DNA of 64,000 nt, from assembly GCA_020637445.1 (NCBI GenBank), contig JACJVZ010000002.1, forward strand, positions 186,001 to 250,000. Direction: 5' to 3'. Numbering within the stretch: position 1 is the stretch's first letter; each line of letters starts with the position of its first letter. The translations under genes were made by a program, and so were the position numbers. Below, piece after piece: positions 52,272 through 61,671 of this stretch. This DNA is from Calditrichota bacterium. GTDB lineage: Bacteria > Electryoneota > RPQS01. The notes beneath the pieces are model-generated. The model was not told the origin of the DNA. It worked only from the letters and a program-made list of their open reading frames with translations, and ran no database searches.

Positions 52272-54059
52272 ATGAGACTTGGATATGCGCTACTTTTCGC
52301 CGTATTAATCGGAAGCATTGCTAACACGGCAACTGGAACCAACGTGACTTTTCAGTGCCAGATGTCCGTTCAAATCGAACTTGGAAATTTTAACCCGAAT
52401 TCCGACACTCTCGTTGTCAGAGGCTCGTTTGACGGTTGGGCGGGCAACGATTATCCGCTGCTGCCAAACGGAACTCTCTACGCGATCACCACGGATATTC
52501 CGCCCGGAGACATCGAATACAAGTTTGTCATGGTACGCGGAGGATCTGACCAATGGGAGTTTGTGGAAAATCGCACGGTGACAGTCGAGACAACTCCTCT
52601 CGTATTGCCCGTCTTCTATTTCAACAACATTGTGTCGTCCCAATCCGCAGACGTGGAAGTCCTGTTTCGCGTCGACATGGGAGTCCAGACCGTCAACGGT
52701 AACTTCGATCCAGAGACGGATTGGGTGGTTGTTCGTGGAGGGCACGACAGCCTCTTCTTCTGGGGAGGAAGCCGCCAATTGTATGAAGAGCCGGGTAATC
52801 CGGGTGTGTATTCGCGATGGGTTCTGTTCCCAAATCTGCTGGTTGAAAATCTCGTCGAATACAAATTTGTCATATTGGACAATGGTGATGTCAACTCTGC
52901 CGATTGGGAAATAGCTCCAAACAGATCGTTTCAAGCGACAGGCCAAGAGCCGGACAATCTTCCTCCTCCTTCCGGTGACGGATACGGCGAGATAACCCCC
53001 GGCCTGGTGTACTTTTCCGACTTATCCTGGGATGATGTGCTTGTTTCGAACGTGGACGTCGTGTTTTCCGTTGATGCAAGACCCTTGTACGGCAGAATTG
53101 CCGACGAGGTTTTTATTTACGATTTTCAGACTGGTGACACAATCCGCTCCGTTGAGTCGATTCAAGTCGCAGGAGACTTCAATTACTGGCCGTGGGGCAA
53201 CTTCCCGGCGTCGTACTTCTTAAATGACAGCGGAGTTAACGGCGACAATGTTGCAGGGGATTCGGTATTCAGTCTGACGGTTCCATTTGTCATTGGCGAT
53301 CCTCGGGACGTCACATACAAGTACGGCGTAAACGAACGGAATGTTGAAGCAACTTTTTGGTATAACCACTTGCAGACGATTGACGACAGCCAACCGTTGT
53401 TCCGTTTTGCGACGGACTGTTGGGGTTCGCAGGACAATTGGTATCAGGATTGGCCGTGCCAGCCATTGAATCGAGGAACGGTGTCGCTCGTTTCTTCCGG
53501 GCCGCCGGTGTGGGAGTATGAATTGCAGCATCTTTCCGGCGCCATTGACCGCTTCGTGTTCACGGGAACGTGCATTGGAACATCCGCATGGGTAAGCGGC
53601 GCTGCGGAATCCGCTGGATGGAGTGCGACAGCCTACGACGATTCCATAGTCCTGTCATCTGCGACTCCGTTGATGAACGGTTTGCTCGGCAGCTTCATGC
53701 TTTCACATCCCGTTTGCGATGGCACAATCTCTTGGCACATGGAAGATACTACTGGAACCATTGCCGGACCGTCAGGACAAGGTCTTCCGAGGGCGCCCGA
53801 CAGCTTGTCCATCTATTGTGATATAGACGAGCCGTCGTTGATTTTGCGCTGGTCGCGGGTCACACAAGACTATATGGGGCAACCTTTGGTTCCTGATGCC
53901 TACTACGTTTTTCGTAGTTCGGAACCGGATTTCCCGGGCGGGGGGGATTTGATCGGAACGGTCAGCGGAATGGATCCGCCGGAATTTACCGATTTCGACG
54001 TCGGAACAGCGGAGTCGGAATATTTCTACAGAATAAAGGCAGTAGTCTTTCCGGAATAG
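52272..54059 (+). CDS. Secreted protein with starch-binding-like (CBM20/CBM48-type) domains
   Basis: 595 residues. Probable signal peptide 1-20 (MRLGYALLFAVLIGSIANTA). Two successive units have the CBM20-like order: VTFQCQMSVQIELGNFNPNS, then LVVRGSFDGWAGNDYPL and IEYKFVMVRG; the second reads VLFRVDMGVQTVNGNFDPET, WVVVRGGHD and VEYKFVILDNG. A third such region starts at VVFSVDARPLYGRI with VAGDFNYWPWGNFPAS. The end is FN3-like (DSLSIYCDIDEPSLILRWSR). Unlike its neighbours it has no T9SS sorting domain. It starts 45 bases after the frameshifted cargo gene. No catalytic domain is visible, so it may bind a glucan or sugar at the surface. Confidence 0.72.
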   Translation: MRLGYALLFAVLIGSIANTATGTNVTFQCQMSVQIELGNFNPNSDTLVVRGSFDGWAGNDYPLLPNGTLYAITTDIPPGDIEYKFVMVRGGSDQWEFVENRTVTVETTPLVLPVFYFNNIVSSQSADVEVLFRVDMGVQTVNGNFDPETDWVVVRGGHDSLFFWGGSRQLYEEPGNPGVYSRWVLFPNLLVENLVEYKFVILDNGDVNSADWEIAPNRSFQATGQEPDNLPPPSGDGYGEITPGLVYFSDLSWDDVLVSNVDVVFSVDARPLYGRIADEVFIYDFQTGDTIRSVESIQVAGDFNYWPWGNFPASYFLNDSGVNGDNVAGDSVFSLTVPFVIGDPRDVTYKYGVNERNVEATFWYNHLQTIDDSQPLFRFATDCWGSQDNWYQDWPCQPLNRGTVSLVSSGPPVWEYELQHLSGAIDRFVFTGTCIGTSAWVSGAAESAGWSATAYDDSIVLSSATPLMNGLLGSFMLSHPVCDGTISWHMEDTTGTIAGPSGQGLPRAPDSLSIYCDIDEPSLILRWSRVTQDYMGQPLVPDAYYVFRSSEPDFPGGGDLIGTVSGMDPPEFTDFDVGTAESEYFYRIKAVVFPE

Positions 54060-54068
54060 ACGGCAACA

Positions 54069-54098
54069 GAAAGCCCCCGCATTTGCGGGGGCTTCTTT
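54069..54098 (+). terminator. Terminator between convergent genes
   Basis: AAGCCCCCGC pairs with GCGGGGGCTT around ATTT. T residues on the plus side are interrupted (CTTTAC). It serves the gene ending at 54059 and may act for the minus-strand gene as well. Confidence 0.75.
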
Positions 54099-54115
54099 AC
54101 GGTCAAGGGTGGCTG

Positions 54116-57100
54116 TTATCTGAGTAGAAGCATCTTCTTGGTTGTGCTGTGTGCTCCCCATTCCAATCTGTAGAAATAGAGTCCGCTGGAAAGTCCGTTG
54201 GCAACAAAGTTGACACTGTGGTAGCCCGCGGTCAGAGTCCCGCTCATCAAAGTCTCCACCAACTGCCCGCGAATATTATAAATCTTCAGCGATCCGTTTG
54301 TCGTCACCGGAATCTCAAACTCGATCGTCGTGTTCGGATTGAACGGATTCGGATAGTTTTGATGAAGCGCTGTCGTGGTCGGCAGCGGTTCAACCGGAGG
54401 CTTGGGAACGTCGAGCACTTGTGTTCTGAGTGCATTCAACGACGCCGCGAGCAGCTCCTGTGCTTGCTGCTCCTCCACAAAGTAGAGGGGGAAACCGAAA
54501 AAGATTTCTCCGGGACCAATCACGGCACACGGCGAATGGTCGAAACCTGAGGTGTCGCTTTCACTCAAGATTACGTCGTACAGCGTCCACGTGTTGCCGC
54601 GCCGCCAGAAAAAATCCACTCCCGGCAAGAAGTCGAAATTCGTGATGTTGAGATACCTTAGTTCAGAGAGTTTGGCCATGTCCCACGCGAGTGCCGGGAA
54701 GTCCTCATCCGTCGCCGTTGCGCCAACCGTTCGAATGTCGGACAGAGGGTTGGTCGGAAGATACCGCATTGCGGCCCAAACCGAGTCAAACTCGAGCGGA
54801 GCAAACTGCGACAATGTGAGCTGAGAACGCAGCACGCCGATGCTGCTTGTGGAACCGTACACCGTGTTGCGTCCGAAACGAATCAGCTTCCCGCCAATCG
54901 CGACATACCGGCTAAGCACACTTTCGATGGCGCTTTGATGCAGCGTGCGCAAGGTGTATGGATTTTCGTTGTGCCAAATGACCACTTGATACCGGGCCAA
55001 ACTGTCGAGCGGCAAGACGTCCGCCTCATTCGGCGGATCATAATAGTCAAACGGCTCGTTTATTTGCCCGAGCAAATGCTGATAGAAATTTCTGACGAGC
55101 GTATCCGATACGGCCATTCGAGTATACTCTGCGGCCAATGGAGTTTTGGTCTCGTCATACACGAGAATCGAAAGCGTCGGAGCATAAGGAATCAATGTGA
55201 TTTCGTTGCCCGGCAAACTCTCGACGACGTTTGTTCCCACGATCACCAGCCAATAGGTATACTCGACACCCGAGAACACAGCTTGGTCTACCAAGAAGGT
55301 CGTGGTCAAGTTGTCAAACACTACAGTATCATTCGCCGACGTGCGTACGAGTTTGTAGTGAGAAAACATCGGATCGTCCACGGATTCCCAATGCAGAGAA
55401 TCGCCGCCGTCAATGGCAGCACCTTCAAGCAATCCGTCGTTGGGAACCGCGCCGACGCGCGCGAGCTTTCGCGCCGGAAAACTGCGATGGCCGTCCACGT
55501 CGTAGGTCTCGACTTCGATCAGCCAGTCGTCGCCGTTCGTCAAATCGGCAATCGTGTATTCTGTTTCTGAAATCTGAACTTCCGTAAACTCCGTTCGCTC
55601 GCCTTGTCCTCCGTCTGCGATGCCATAGACACGGTAGCCTGCGACTCCGCCGACTTCGGGCTGAAGCCAAGCGAGCGGCAACTCCTGATTCGCGGCGTGA
55701 GTCAGCAGCAAATCCACCGCAGGAGTAGGCGGCTGATAGGCATAGCCCGCATCATAGAGTGTGCGTGCGGATTCATAGCTCTCCAAGAGTCCGGCATAGT
55801 TAAACAACGTCGAATCGAGATTCGTGGGATCCGGTTGTGGATTGTCGGGATCGTGGAAGTATTCACCGATGAACAGCGTAGACGTGAAACTTCCAGACTC
55901 GCCGGGAGCAAGCCGGAAATGGCACATCCCGTCTTCGTCGACGTGATCATAGTGCCCGAATTGATTCCAACTCAGCATAAAGCGGCAGTCGTAACCGTCG
56001 GCAATATCTCGCTGCGTCGCATCATCGATATCCACCGCCCGCCATGTGTGGTCCGTTCCGGGATGACAGGGATAATCGTCATTTTGTGCCGGGTGTGCGG
56101 CGCGAAGTGCATATTGTCCGTAGTCGTGCTCGCCGCTGGCCAACAAGTCGTACTTGTGCAAGTCTCCTTCGGGAGTTCCCCAAGTACTCATCCAATCGGG
56201 AGAATCCGTCCACGACGGTCCGAAGTCGAGACTTAGATCTGCGTTCGGATTCCACCAGTTGTAGCTTCCCGGTTGATTCGTTGAGAGCGAGTCCGCAGAA
56301 ATTGAGAGACCGGCGAATCCCAGCGCGTGCGGCAAGCGGAAGTCACCCGACTGCACCGTGCGTCCGTCGTTGTCAGCAATCCAACCGAGGGTACGATCCG
56401 TTCCATCGTGGACCAGCAATGCACCGGTGATGTCGTCAATATGATCATTGATATTTCCCGCAACGCCGATATCCCCATCCAGATACAATCCTAACACGGG
56501 ATCGAAAATCGTATCGGGGCTGATGTTCTCAATCTGGAATTCCAAAATAACAAACCGCGCGAAATCTGGAGAGGACCAGAGTCGCGCGGTCTGTGTAATT
56601 TCGATTCCGATTGGAACGTGCGGTCCGTCGGTGGGGTCGTTTCGTACAAAGATCTGATCCGTCAAGGTGTCCGTGTACACTGCAACGGCTTCGATATTCG
56701 CATGGGCCGACGGATCATAAATACTGTTGCCGAAACAATCCGTCGCGTCAGGGAGATTCGATCTCAGTGTGATTCCGTGGCCGGGTAATTCTCCGGCGTG
56801 AAATTCGTTAATCGACGGATTTTGCCAGCCGTCCGTGCCCACGGAGACCCGGAAATTCCGGTTTGTCCCGTCATTGATGTAAGCTCCAATCCAAACAGCG
56901 CCTTGAAACAGATAGTTCGCACCTGAGCCGATGGGGTATTCAAACTGCGGCGCCCACTCTCCGTCGCACGGATTATCCAACGAGCCCGATTGATTTGCAC
57001 CGTCGTTTCCGAAGAAACCCCAATTTGTAAAATTGAGCGCCAACGTGCCGTTATTCAGGACATAATTCTCGTCCTGAGGATGGGCGACATCGAGCGCTCT

Positions 57101-57193
57101 TCGCGGTTCGCGGAGTGGTCCGCGTTCCATGTTTGCCGACCACGAAACCTGCGCGGCCAGCAGCAGTAGTCCAACCAGCATCCAACGGGACAT
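54116..57193 (-). CDS. Large secreted protein with T9SS sorting domain
   Basis: 1025 residues. Signal peptide 1-19 (MSRWMLVGLLLLAAQVSWS). The N-terminal half (NWGFFGNDGANQSGSLDNPC, YPIGSGANYLFQGAVWIGAY) resembles the start of the frameshifted cargo protein at 50404, so both belong to one family. Two FN3-like segments follow (LPLAWLQPEVGGVAGYRVYG and GDSLHWESVDDPMFSHYKLV), then a region like a glutamine-amidotransferase fold (YQVVIWHNENPYTL), then the sorting domain (HQNYPNPFNPNTTIEFEIPV ... KKMLLLR). ATG at 57193 follows GGGAGGTGTCAC. Catalytic role not visible. Confidence 0.86.
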   Translation of the reverse strand: MSRWMLVGLLLLAAQVSWSANMERGPLREPRRALDVAHPQDENYVLNNGTLALNFTNWGFFGNDGANQSGSLDNPCDGEWAPQFEYPIGSGANYLFQGAVWIGAYINDGTNRNFRVSVGTDGWQNPSINEFHAGELPGHGITLRSNLPDATDCFGNSIYDPSAHANIEAVAVYTDTLTDQIFVRNDPTDGPHVPIGIEITQTARLWSSPDFARFVILEFQIENISPDTIFDPVLGLYLDGDIGVAGNINDHIDDITGALLVHDGTDRTLGWIADNDGRTVQSGDFRLPHALGFAGLSISADSLSTNQPGSYNWWNPNADLSLDFGPSWTDSPDWMSTWGTPEGDLHKYDLLASGEHDYGQYALRAAHPAQNDDYPCHPGTDHTWRAVDIDDATQRDIADGYDCRFMLSWNQFGHYDHVDEDGMCHFRLAPGESGSFTSTLFIGEYFHDPDNPQPDPTNLDSTLFNYAGLLESYESARTLYDAGYAYQPPTPAVDLLLTHAANQELPLAWLQPEVGGVAGYRVYGIADGGQGERTEFTEVQISETEYTIADLTNGDDWLIEVETYDVDGHRSFPARKLARVGAVPNDGLLEGAAIDGGDSLHWESVDDPMFSHYKLVRTSANDTVVFDNLTTTFLVDQAVFSGVEYTYWLVIVGTNVVESLPGNEITLIPYAPTLSILVYDETKTPLAAEYTRMAVSDTLVRNFYQHLLGQINEPFDYYDPPNEADVLPLDSLARYQVVIWHNENPYTLRTLHQSAIESVLSRYVAIGGKLIRFGRNTVYGSTSSIGVLRSQLTLSQFAPLEFDSVWAAMRYLPTNPLSDIRTVGATATDEDFPALAWDMAKLSELRYLNITNFDFLPGVDFFWRRGNTWTLYDVILSESDTSGFDHSPCAVIGPGEIFFGFPLYFVEEQQAQELLAASLNALRTQVLDVPKPPVEPLPTTTALHQNYPNPFNPNTTIEFEIPVTTNGSLKIYNIRGQLVETLMSGTLTAGYHSVNFVANGLSSGLYFYRLEWGAHSTTKKMLLLR

Positions 57194-57605
57194 GTGACAC
57201 CTCCCGCAGCAGTAGCTGCTTGTTGCGATTCTATGGGACCCCGTATAAGATACCCTCAACCCAAAGAAAAGTCAAGTTGTCCATATTTATCTCAAAGCCG
57301 CAGTCGATAGCTTTCACTGACAATCAGATGCAATCTGTGTTAAGACTCGCGCAAGCTTTCTTAGGCTCGACAACCTACTTCAATCAATCTGCAGTTTGAT
57401 TCGCAGTAGAGTTGGAGATCGCTTCTCGCCTGTTTCATTTAAGAACTAAACAAGGCAAGTAAATAGGTGCTGCCGGAAAGAAGCGCTTTAGGTGGGTGCG
57501 CTCTTTTGAAGATCCTTCAGCCGCAGCGGCTTCAGGATGACAAGGGTTTTGAGCGGCCTCAGGATGACAAGGGCTCTGATATGAAATATGAAAATCAGAG
57601 CAGTG
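57194..57605. repeat. Promoter-side intergenic region with GATCCTTCAG/AGGATGACAA repeats
   Basis: Contains the upstream region of the cargo gene and, at 57509-57581, two overlapping copies of the element with the core TTCAGGATGACAAGGG and CTCAGGATGACAAGGG, as in 679-775. No gene is seen on either strand. Confidence 0.55.
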
Positions 57606-58301
57606 TCAACTTATCCACTTCAACGTGTACTTCGCCGTCATGTAAAGTCCCACACAAATAAACACCACTCCCGTCGTGAGCCGCGCCCATTTTTCGAAGA
57701 AAGTCAGGCGGCCGTAGAGCTTGCCCGTGGCTTGCGCGCCGAAGACAATTACCGCCGCAAACAGCAAAACCGGCAAGGCAGTGCCCACACCATACACCGC
57801 CGGGAAAATTCCAATTGAGTTATGTTGCGCCGCCAGCGGAATCAAACTTCCAAAAAACAGCGCCGCCGACACCGGACAAAACGATACGGCGAAGATTGCG
57901 CCCAAGAAAAAGGCTCCCGCCGAACCCCACAACTCCGCGCGCTTGGCCAACCGTTCGATGAAACCACTGCCGCTTGCGACGGGAAGTTTGATCCAACCCG
58001 CGAGAATCACTCCTATCAAAATCAAAAACGGGCCGAGCGCTTCGTGCATGTATTTTTGCAAGCCAAACGAGAGCTTCGACAGCGACAACACACTCCACAC
58101 CACGAGCGCGCCGACCACGACATACGCAAGCATTCGTCCGGCGGTGTAGAGCACACCCGACCACATCGCGCTCGCCGGAGCATTGGCTTTGCGCGCGACG
58201 AACGACACCGCCGCGATGTTTGTGGCCAGTGGGCACGGGCTGATCGAAGTCAGAATCCCCAACCACGCCGCCGTGCCGAGTCCGAGCAGATACTCGTTCA
58301 T
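57606..58301 (-). CDS. ArsG-type permease, CcdA/DsbD-like
   Basis: 231 residues with six membrane helices. Two prolines/cysteines motifs, TSISPCPLATNIAAV and AVSFCPVSAALFFGS, mark the CcdA/DsbD-like fold; each repeat has one cysteine (SPC and FCP). It matches the ArsG branch found beside ArsF-like proteins and linked with efflux of aromatic arsenicals. It is last in a four-gene minus-strand run: ArsP-type permease, thioredoxin-like protein, ArsF-like protein, this permease. The stop codon of the ArsF-like gene abuts the start. Arsenic specificity is family knowledge, not proved here. Confidence 0.78.
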   Translation of the reverse strand: MNEYLLGLGTAAWLGILTSISPCPLATNIAAVSFVARKANAPASAMWSGVLYTAGRMLAYVVVGALVVWSVLSLSKLSFGLQKYMHEALGPFLILIGVILAGWIKLPVASGSGFIERLAKRAELWGSAGAFFLGAIFAVSFCPVSAALFFGSLIPLAAQHNSIGIFPAVYGVGTALPVLLFAAVIVFGAQATGKLYGRLTFFEKWARLTTGVVFICVGLYMTAKYTLKWIS

Positions 58302-58727
58302 TTAGCTGCCCAGAAACTCCGCGACCTGCGCTTCGACGTACTTCTTGAATTCTGCTTCGTCATTCAAGTAATCCCACACTTTGTCGCAGTTTTTCCACTT
58401 CACTTGCTTGCCGTTTTCATATCTGACCAAAACCAGCGCCTTCGTGAAAAGCTGGAAGTCATCGACAAAGTGCTCGTTGGCTTCTTCGTCGAGATTCTTC
58501 ATCATCCACGACAGTTCGCCGCTTGCGAGTTGCTCTGAAAATCCGTTTTCAATCGCTTCGTGCGAGTACTTTTCGATCTTCAAGCAATTGGAACAGCGAA
58601 TCGTATTGTAGAAATAGTAGGCCACATTGGTAACCTGCGGAGTGGCCGCGCTGTCGGGAGTTGTTTCTTCCGCCAGCACAGGCAAGGCGACGGCCATTAG
58701 TAAGGAAATAATCAACACTCTCATCAC
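58302..58727 (-). CDS. ArsF-like secreted CxxC protein
   Basis: 141 residues. Signal peptide 1-19 (MMRVLIISLLMAVALPVLA). YYFYNTIRCSNCLKIEKYS gives a CxxC motif (Cys45 and Cys48), in a thioredoxin-like fold; C-terminal YENGKQVKWKNCDKVWDYL is typical of the ArsF family, described as a nitrophenyl-compound nitroreductase subunit in arsenic clusters. The upstream thioredoxin-like gene's stop overlaps the start, which is GTG 58727 or the next codon ATG 58724. It may receive electrons from the ArsG permease, as in CcdA-type relays. Confidence 0.78.
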   Translation of the reverse strand: MMRVLIISLLMAVALPVLAEETTPDSAATPQVTNVAYYFYNTIRCSNCLKIEKYSHEAIENGFSEQLASGELSWMMKNLDEEANEHFVDDFQLFTKALVLVRYENGKQVKWKNCDKVWDYLNDEAEFKKYVEAQVAEFLGS

Positions 58728-58978
58728 GATTTGTTTTCTCCTGCGGCGGTTGTCAGCAGCGCGGTTAGTTCGGGAACGGTGGGCACGCGGCCGGAGACTT
58801 TCACTTCTCCGTCCACCATCAAAGCAGGCGTCATCATCACACCTGCCGCTAAAATCTCATTTATGTCGGTGACTTTTTCGAGCGTAAAATTCAAATTCTG
58901 TTCGCGGGCGACGCGCTCGGACAGCTCCGCGAGTTTGTTGCACTTCGGGCAGCCTGTCCCGAGGATTTGTAATTTCAT
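58724..58978 (-). CDS. Thioredoxin-like redox-active disulfide protein
   Basis: 84 residues, a minimal thioredoxin fold. MKLQILGTGCPKCNKLAELS has a CPKC motif (Cys10 and Cys13), followed by VMMTPALMVDGEVKVSGRVP with the cis-proline (TP) and the last helix. Such small proteins accompany ArsP-type permeases and are often called redox-active disulfide protein 2. It lies 9 bases after the permease gene and overlaps the ArsF-like gene, so it is part of the operon. Confidence 0.85.
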   Translation of the reverse strand: MKLQILGTGCPKCNKLAELSERVAREQNLNFTLEKVTDINEILAAGVMMTPALMVDGEVKVSGRVPTVPELTALLTTAAGENKS

Positions 58979-58987
58979 TCTTTTCTC

Positions 58988-60256
58988 CTATACCATCATT
59001 CCGTAAATCCATCCGGTTACGGTGGACATGCTGACGACCAATATAACAAAAACAACTGTCTTGCGCGTGCCGAGGATGGACCTGATGACCAGCATACTTG
59101 GCAACGACAGAGCAGGACCTGCCAGCAAGAGCGTCAGCGCCGGGCCTTGCCCCATTCCCGCGCCGAGCAATCCTTGCAGAATCGGGACTTCGGTCAGCGT
59201 GGCGAAATACATAAACGCTCCGGCGATTGCCGCGAACAAGTTTGCGAACAGCGAATTTCCGCCGACCATGCTGCCGATCCACGCGGACGGAATTAGTCCT
59301 TCGTGTCCCGGTCTGCCGAGCAGAAATCCCGCGACCAGAATTCCAACTAAAAGCAACGGCAGAATCTGCTTGGCAAATCCCCACGTCGCGTCGATCCACT
59401 CGCGGGCTGCGCCTTCCGTTCGGGCAAGCATGAGTGACAGCATTGTCACAGCGAGCAAGAACGTCATCTGCGGATAAGAGGGGATCGCTGTTGCAGAAAT
59501 TATTACAATGACAATCGCCGCGAGAATCCATTTCCAGCTAACGTGCATCAGTGAAATCATTTGCCAGCCCATCAAGATCCCCAGTGCGCCGGTGATCCAC
59601 CACTTCCACGGATGAAGAGACTGCGTCTCGCCAATCGTTGCCGCAATCAAAATCAAAATCAGCGTCACAAACCATATCGCAACTCGCGCTGAAGAATACT
59701 CCGAACTCGCTTGCGTGGGTATCGCCTGCACTCGTTCGGTTTCATCTTTGCGAAAAATCCACGCCATCAACAGACCAATCACAATCGAGAACAGCACAGC
59801 CCCCACCGTTCGCGCGACGCCCAATTCCATTCCCAAAATTCGCGCGGTCAAAATAATCGCAAGCACATTGATCGCGGGTCCCGCATACAAAAATGCCGTC
59901 GCCGGACCAAGCCCGGCACCCATTTTGTAGATTCCGCCGAACAGCGGCAGCACCGTACACGAACAGACCGCGAGAACGCTTCCCGAAACCGAGGCAACGC
60001 CGTAGGCGACGATCTTCTTGGCACCTGCACCCAAGTGTTTCATCACGGCACCTGAGCTGACAAATGTGCTGATGGCTCCGGCGATAAACAGAGCGGGAAT
60101 CAGGCACAGTATCACGTGCTCGCGGGCGTACCATGTCGCCAGCGCAACAGCTTCGCCCAAGGCACCCCCCAATCCGAGCGATTCCGAAGGCACGAAATAG
60201 AAGGTTGCGAACACCGCGACCGTCGCGAGAAGGGGTTTTAATTCCGAGCTTAGCAT
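58988..60256 (-). CDS. ArsP-type (DUF318/YraQ) permease
   Basis: 422 residues with about 10 membrane helices in two similar halves. The signature VCSCTVLPLFGGIYKMGAGL and ATAFLYAGPAINVLAIILTA in half one, and TEVPILQGLLGAGMGQGPAL in half two, match the ArsP/DUF318 family, which exports trivalent organoarsenicals. Two cysteines in CSC are the probable metalloid ligands. The ATG at 60256 is preferred over a GTG 15 bases upstream, but neither has a clear ribosome binding site. First gene of the four-gene operon. No ArsR-type regulator is visible nearby. Confidence 0.83.
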   Translation of the reverse strand: MLSSELKPLLATVAVFATFYFVPSESLGLGGALGEAVALATWYAREHVILCLIPALFIAGAISTFVSSGAVMKHLGAGAKKIVAYGVASVSGSVLAVCSCTVLPLFGGIYKMGAGLGPATAFLYAGPAINVLAIILTARILGMELGVARTVGAVLFSIVIGLLMAWIFRKDETERVQAIPTQASSEYSSARVAIWFVTLILILIAATIGETQSLHPWKWWITGALGILMGWQMISLMHVSWKWILAAIVIVIISATAIPSYPQMTFLLAVTMLSLMLARTEGAAREWIDATWGFAKQILPLLLVGILVAGFLLGRPGHEGLIPSAWIGSMVGGNSLFANLFAAIAGAFMYFATLTEVPILQGLLGAGMGQGPALTLLLAGPALSLPSMLVIRSILGTRKTVVFVILVVSMSTVTGWIYGMMV

Positions 60257-60521
60257 TATGAAAATCAGCACTATGCGCTTGTTCGTAAAAATACGAAATA
60301 ACGCCTATCAGAACAAGAGAATTTTGTTCTTAATCCCCGTTGAGTAAGGTTGTCACACGATTGCGATTTTGCGGCTTTATTCTCTTCTTTTCTGCACCAT
60401 ACATGATCGTTACTCATTGCCTCTCAGGTTGGATTTCGTTACATTTTTTGAGTTTCGGTGAGATAGTCTCGAAACTATTAAAACAAGAAAATACAACTGA
60501 TTACCATACGGAGTTCCTCCC
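60257..60521. promoter_or_regulatory. Divergent promoter region with two perfect inverted repeats
   Basis: 60282-60297 reads TTCGTA-AAAA-TACGAA, and 60310-60330 reads AGAACAA-GAGAATT-TTGTTCT. Both are perfect inverted repeats, just upstream of the ArsP-type gene, and suit a dimeric repressor. The rest of the 265 bases is AT-rich and drives the aminotransferase gene in the other direction; a ribosome binding site (ACGGAG) lies before its ATG. Confidence 0.45.
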
Positions 60522-61610
60522 ATGCACGATCGCCTTTTCATTCCCGGCCCCACTGAAGTTCGTCCCGAGTTGCTGAAAGCTGTCGCCAGCCCGCAGGTCG
60601 GCCACCGCACGACGGCCTACTCCGATCTTCACGGTGCCACGATTCCGATGCTCAAGAAAATCCTCTACACCGATCAGGAAGTCATGCTTTTCACCTGCTC
60701 CGCGACCGGTGTGATGGAAGGCTCGATTCGCAATCTGTGCCAGAAAAAAGTCCTGAACACAGTCAACGGATCTTTCTCGGGCCGTTGGTATAAGATTGCC
60801 GGACTGAACGGTTTTGCCGCGGACAAACTCGAAGTGCCGTGGGGACAAGCGGTCAAGCCTGAAGCCGTCGACAAAGCTCTGGCGACCGGTGAGTATGACG
60901 TCTTCTGTGCGGTCTTCAATGAAACGTCTACAGGTGTGCGCGCGCCGCTGGAAGAATATGCCGAAGTCTTGAAAAAATATCCCGACGTGATGTTCTGCGT
61001 CGATGCCGTCTCCGCGATGGCCGGTGACAAAATTGAAACCGACAAACTCGGTCTCGACGTGTGTTTGGCCGGAACGCAAAAATGTTGGGGACTGCCGACG
61101 GGTATGACCGTCACGATGATCAGCAACAAGGCGATGGCCAAGGCCGCGACCGCGAAGGCGCCGGGTTACTACGTCAATTTCGTCGACGCGAAAAAATTTA
61201 ACGACAAGAACCAAACGCCGCATACGCCCGCGATTCCGATTCTGTTCGGTTTGCATGCGCAGTGCAACCACATCCTGAATGAAGAAGGACTTGACAACCG
61301 TTGGGCGCGCCATCTTGAAATGCAAAAGCTAACGCATAAGTGGGTGAAGGAAGCGGGCTTTGAGCTTTATCCCGAGAAGGGCTACGAGTCGGTTACGCTG
61401 TCTTGCATCAAGAAACCCGAAGGCTTCGATTTCAAAACTCTGAACGGCCAACTCTCAAAGCGGCATCACTGCATCATCTCGAACGGCTATGGCGATATCA
61501 AGGAACAGACCTTCCGCATCGCCCACATGGCCGACACGACGGTAGACGATATGAAGCAGCTCTTCAAGTGGATCGACGCGATACTGGCAGAGACCAAAGT
61601 TCCGGCATAA
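60522..61610 (+). CDS. Class V aminotransferase (alanine-glyoxylate / serine-pyruvate type)
   Basis: 362 residues. FIPGPTEVRPELLKAVASPQ, GHRTTAYSDLH, TCSATGVMEGSIRNL, VFNETSTGVRAPLEEY, CVDAVSAMAGDKI (PLP-ring Asp) and GTQKCWGLPTG (PLP lysine) follow the order of the family. These enzymes move an amino group from alanine or serine to glyoxylate, pyruvate or related acceptors; one branch (phosphoserine-like) is less likely given the length and motifs. ATG at 60522 follows ACGGAGTTCCTCCC. Single gene with its own terminator. Confidence 0.87.
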   Translation: MHDRLFIPGPTEVRPELLKAVASPQVGHRTTAYSDLHGATIPMLKKILYTDQEVMLFTCSATGVMEGSIRNLCQKKVLNTVNGSFSGRWYKIAGLNGFAADKLEVPWGQAVKPEAVDKALATGEYDVFCAVFNETSTGVRAPLEEYAEVLKKYPDVMFCVDAVSAMAGDKIETDKLGLDVCLAGTQKCWGLPTGMTVTMISNKAMAKAATAKAPGYYVNFVDAKKFNDKNQTPHTPAIPILFGLHAQCNHILNEEGLDNRWARHLEMQKLTHKWVKEAGFELYPEKGYESVTLSCIKKPEGFDFKTLNGQLSKRHHCIISNGYGDIKEQTFRIAHMADTTVDDMKQLFKWIDAILAETKVPA

Positions 61611-61622
61611 GCAGAACACGCG

Positions 61623-61653
61623 AAAGGCGGAAGGATGTGCTTCCGCCTTTTTT
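61623..61653 (+). terminator. Rho-independent terminator after the aminotransferase
   Basis: AAAGGCGGAAG pairs with CTTCCGCCTTT around GATGTG and is followed by T residues. Confidence 0.88.
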
Positions 61654-61671
61654 CATTTTCTATAGTGGTTT

